NCBI GenBank assembly: GCA_046727955.1
Contig: JBKPDO010000109.1
Span: 1-32,145 of the forward strand
Origin: DASVXQ01 sp046727955
GTDB taxonomy: Bacteria; Actinomycetota; CALGFH01
DNA: 32,145 bases
Reading direction: 5' to 3'
The notes under the pieces were generated by a model. The model saw nothing but the letters and a program-made list of their open reading frames with translations, was not told where the DNA came from and ran no database searches. Shown here one piece after another: positions 30,423 through 32,145 of the stretch. The translations under genes were made by a program, and so were the position numbers. Position 1 is the first letter of the stretch. Each line of letters begins with the position of its first letter.

Positions 30423-31994
30423 ATGCCTGAGTACAAGGGACGCATCTTCGGCCGCTCGGTCCAGGACGTGCGCTTCCGCGCGTTCTATGGCGAGGACCTG
30501 TTCCTCGGCGAGCTGTTGGTCGGCGCCGACCTCGAGCGCGGCCGGCGCTATCTGTTCCGGATCACCGACGTGGCCTACGGGTCGGAGTCGTCCGACGACG
30601 GCTGGGCCGAGCGCGTCGCCGGCGGGCTCATGGCGATGGACGACGCCGGCCAGCCGACCGGCATGCGCGACGTGGAGCGCCGGCTCTACAAGGTGGCCAA
30701 GGTCGCCTCGCTCGGCTACGTCGACGGTGGCGGGCGCTTCCACAAGCCCAAGAGCCTGCCGGCGCAGTTCGGCGAGGTCACCGCGCCCACCCAGGCGGAC
30801 CTCGAGTTCCTGCGGGCGCGCATGGGCGACGTCGAGATCGGCCGCCTGCGCTCCGGCGAGGACACCATCGAGCTGCCCGTCGGCATCCGCGGTGAGACCC
30901 TGCCGAGCCACGTCGGCGTCTTTGCCACTACCGGGATGGGCAAGTCCAACCTGATGAAGGTGCTCGCCGGCCAGCTCCTCACCGCCTCTGGCCGCTACGC
31001 GATGCTGCTCTTCGACCCACACGGGGAGTACCTGGAGGGCGGCGGCCCGCCTCGCAGGGGGCTCGCCCATCACCCCTGGGCGGCCGAGCGCCTGCGGGTG
31101 TACTCGCCGAGCCCCCGGGCGGGCCAGGCCAACCTGCTCCGCCTCTCGCTGGCCGAGCTGTCCGTCGACGATCTGCGCACCGCCTGGAAGTTCACCGGCC
31201 CGCAGTCGGAGGCGCTGGAGAGCGCGGCCGCGCTGCTGGGCGACAAGGGCACCTGGATCAGGCGCCTGGCCGAGGAGGAGCCAGAGGCCCTGAAGGACGC
31301 CGAGCTCGGCCGCCACGCCCTGGCCACCATCCAGGTGCTGACGCGCCGAGCCAGGCGCATCGTGCGGTTGCCGCTGATGACCGACGACCCCAGCCAGTCG
31401 CTGACCGGCAAGGTGCTCGACGACCTGGCGGCCGGCAAGGTCGTGCTGATCGACACCTCCGGGCTCGAGGCGGTCGAGGAAATGCTGGTCGCCTCGCTGC
31501 TCACCCGCAGCCTGCTCGACGAGCGGGCGGAGGCGTACCGCTCCGACCGCGAGGGGTTCCAGCGCATGCCGCGGACCCTGGTGGCGCTGGAGGAGGCGCA
31601 GCGCGTGCTGACGCGGCTGGAGGACGCCGAGTTCAACGTCTTCCCGCGGCTGGCGCGCGAGGGCCGCAAGTTCAACGTGGGGTTCTGCGCGGTCACCCAG
31701 CAGCCCAAGCTCATCGACGCGGAGCTGCTCTCCCAGTTCAATACCTATTTCGTCCTGGGCCTGGCGGACGAGCGCGACCGGCACATCCTCAAGCAGTCCT
31801 CCAAGCAGGACCTCTCCGATCTCGGCGCGGAGATCCAGACGCTGATGCCGGGTGAGGCGCTGGTGACCAACCCGGAGGCGCCGTTTGCCCTGCCCGCCAA
31901 GGTGCATCTGTACGAGGACTGGCTGCCGGACGTCCCGCGGCCCGGGCCACCCAGGTCCCGCCCGGCCGGCTCGCTGGAGGGATTTTTCGATTGA
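30423..31994 (+). CDS. herA: HerA-like bipolar DNA translocase/helicase
   Basis: The 523-residue protein starts at ATG 30423, 18 bases after nurA. Family features in order are a HAS-barrel-like N-terminal domain (about 1-135), Walker A in ATTGMGKSNL (168-177, Lys174), LLFDPHGEY (195-203), Walker B in LVALEEAQ (Glu390-Glu391), and the arginine finger region EGRKFNVGFCAVTQQP. These match the HerA/FtsK superfamily. Hexameric HerA translocates on DNA and, with NurA, resects ends for recombination; HerA relatives also occur in bacterial defence systems. The C-terminal 20 residues are proline-rich. With NurA next to it, DNA repair or defence are the main options. Confidence 0.92.
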   Translation: MPEYKGRIFGRSVQDVRFRAFYGEDLFLGELLVGADLERGRRYLFRITDVAYGSESSDDGWAERVAGGLMAMDDAGQPTGMRDVERRLYKVAKVASLGYVDGGGRFHKPKSLPAQFGEVTAPTQADLEFLRARMGDVEIGRLRSGEDTIELPVGIRGETLPSHVGVFATTGMGKSNLMKVLAGQLLTASGRYAMLLFDPHGEYLEGGGPPRRGLAHHPWAAERLRVYSPSPRAGQANLLRLSLAELSVDDLRTAWKFTGPQSEALESAAALLGDKGTWIRRLAEEEPEALKDAELGRHALATIQVLTRRARRIVRLPLMTDDPSQSLTGKVLDDLAAGKVVLIDTSGLEAVEEMLVASLLTRSLLDERAEAYRSDREGFQRMPRTLVALEEAQRVLTRLEDAEFNVFPRLAREGRKFNVGFCAVTQQPKLIDAELLSQFNTYFVLGLADERDRHILKQSSKQDLSDLGAEIQTLMPGEALVTNPEAPFALPAKVHLYEDWLPDVPRPGPPRSRPAGSLEGFFD

Positions 31995-32040
31995 GGTGTG
32001 CTTGATGGATTCAGCTCGGCAGAGCCTCGTGGTCAGCCCC

Positions 32041-32131
32041 GATCCATGTGGGGGGAGCTCGCTCCCCCCACGGCGCGCGCTTCGCGCGCCGGGGCCGGTC
32101 GATCCATGTGGGGGGAGCTCGCTACCCCCAC
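32041..32131 (+). repeat. Dispersed hairpin element, copies D and E in 60-base tandem period
   Basis: Copy D (32041-32071) and copy E (32101-32131) both begin GATCCATGTGGGGGGAGCTC and differ at one base in the right arm (CTCCC in D, CTACC in E). They are exactly 60 bases apart. Between them lies a second hairpin, CGGCGCGCG (32071-32079) and CGCGCGCCG (32083-32091), with loop CTT. E continues into a related GC-rich stretch that is cut by the window edge, so more units may follow. Confidence 0.9.
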
Positions 32132-32145
32132 GGCCCGCGCGTGGC

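Noticed and set aside
29814..31907. Long minus-strand open frame opposite nurA and herA
   Set aside because: It contains the reverse reading of the nurA tandem repeats and lacks any family motif, while both plus-strand genes are well supported.

Overview
This is a very GC-rich, gene-dense window. Codon use, frequent GTG/TTG starts and long runs of genes sharing ATGA/GTGA stop-start overlaps all suggest an actinobacterium-like (Actinomycetota) chromosome. The family content agrees: a MoxR/DUF58 cassette, class III aminotransferases, an acyl-CoA dehydrogenase operon, a CysPTWA sulfate importer and a PGPGW protein. No rRNA, tRNA, CRISPR array, transposase or phage gene was seen. The exact lineage cannot be read from this window.

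Layout. (1) 1-7494, amino-acid and acyl-CoA catabolism: the end of a YtcJ-type amidohydrolase, a 1-pyrroline-5-carboxylate dehydrogenase, a class III aminotransferase, a two-subunit CoA-transferase and a second class III aminotransferase. The last four are chained by 4-base overlaps. (2) 7552-12086, a tightly overlapping five-gene cassette: DUF4129 membrane protein, small membrane protein, MoxR ATPase, DUF58 protein and a multi-span membrane protein. (3) 12113-13212, minus strand: a two-gene nucleotidyltransferase module placed against a 49-codon remnant of a GNAT acetyltransferase. (4) 13263-14863, minus strand: a PGPGW membrane protein and a site-2 protease with CBS domains; the PaaK-like ligase gene is divergent at 15132. 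(5) 16641-20442, minus strand: cysA, cysW, cysT and a sulfate-binding lipoprotein gene, with an Rrf2 regulator divergent at 20633. (6) 21224-22950: an ABC-2 exporter. (7) 22968-26750, minus strand: acyl-CoA dehydrogenase, crotonase, RidA and glutaryl-CoA dehydrogenase, again chained by overlaps. (8) 26835-28897: a YczE-like membrane protein and a MarR regulator, divergent from an arylamine N-acetyltransferase across a region with two mirror-image operators. (9) 29205-31994: a NurA nuclease - HerA helicase pair.

The most unusual layer is repetitive DNA. A dispersed GC-rich hairpin element recurs in at least five places. One copy is translated as the C-terminal tail of an acyl-CoA dehydrogenase, one supplies the upstream context and start codon of an aminotransferase, and two lie in tandem with an exact 60-base period at the right edge. 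Separately there is a perfect 27-bp inverted repeat just before nurA-herA, a 46-bp inverted copy of an acyl-CoA dehydrogenase fragment upstream of its own gene, a hexanucleotide microsatellite that gives CysA a (Gly-Asp)n tail, and in-frame 15- and 21-base tandem repeats inside nurA and the site-2 protease gene.

The best candidates for undescribed biology are the hairpin element as a source of coding and start-site sequence, and the nurA-herA locus, which has a large cruciform-capable repeat, an apparent non-AUG start and a pentapeptide-repeat insertion. The first five catabolic genes plus the acyl-CoA dehydrogenase operon fit amino-acid (ornithine/proline and possibly lysine/glutarate) breakdown, but substrates are inferred and not visible in the sequence.
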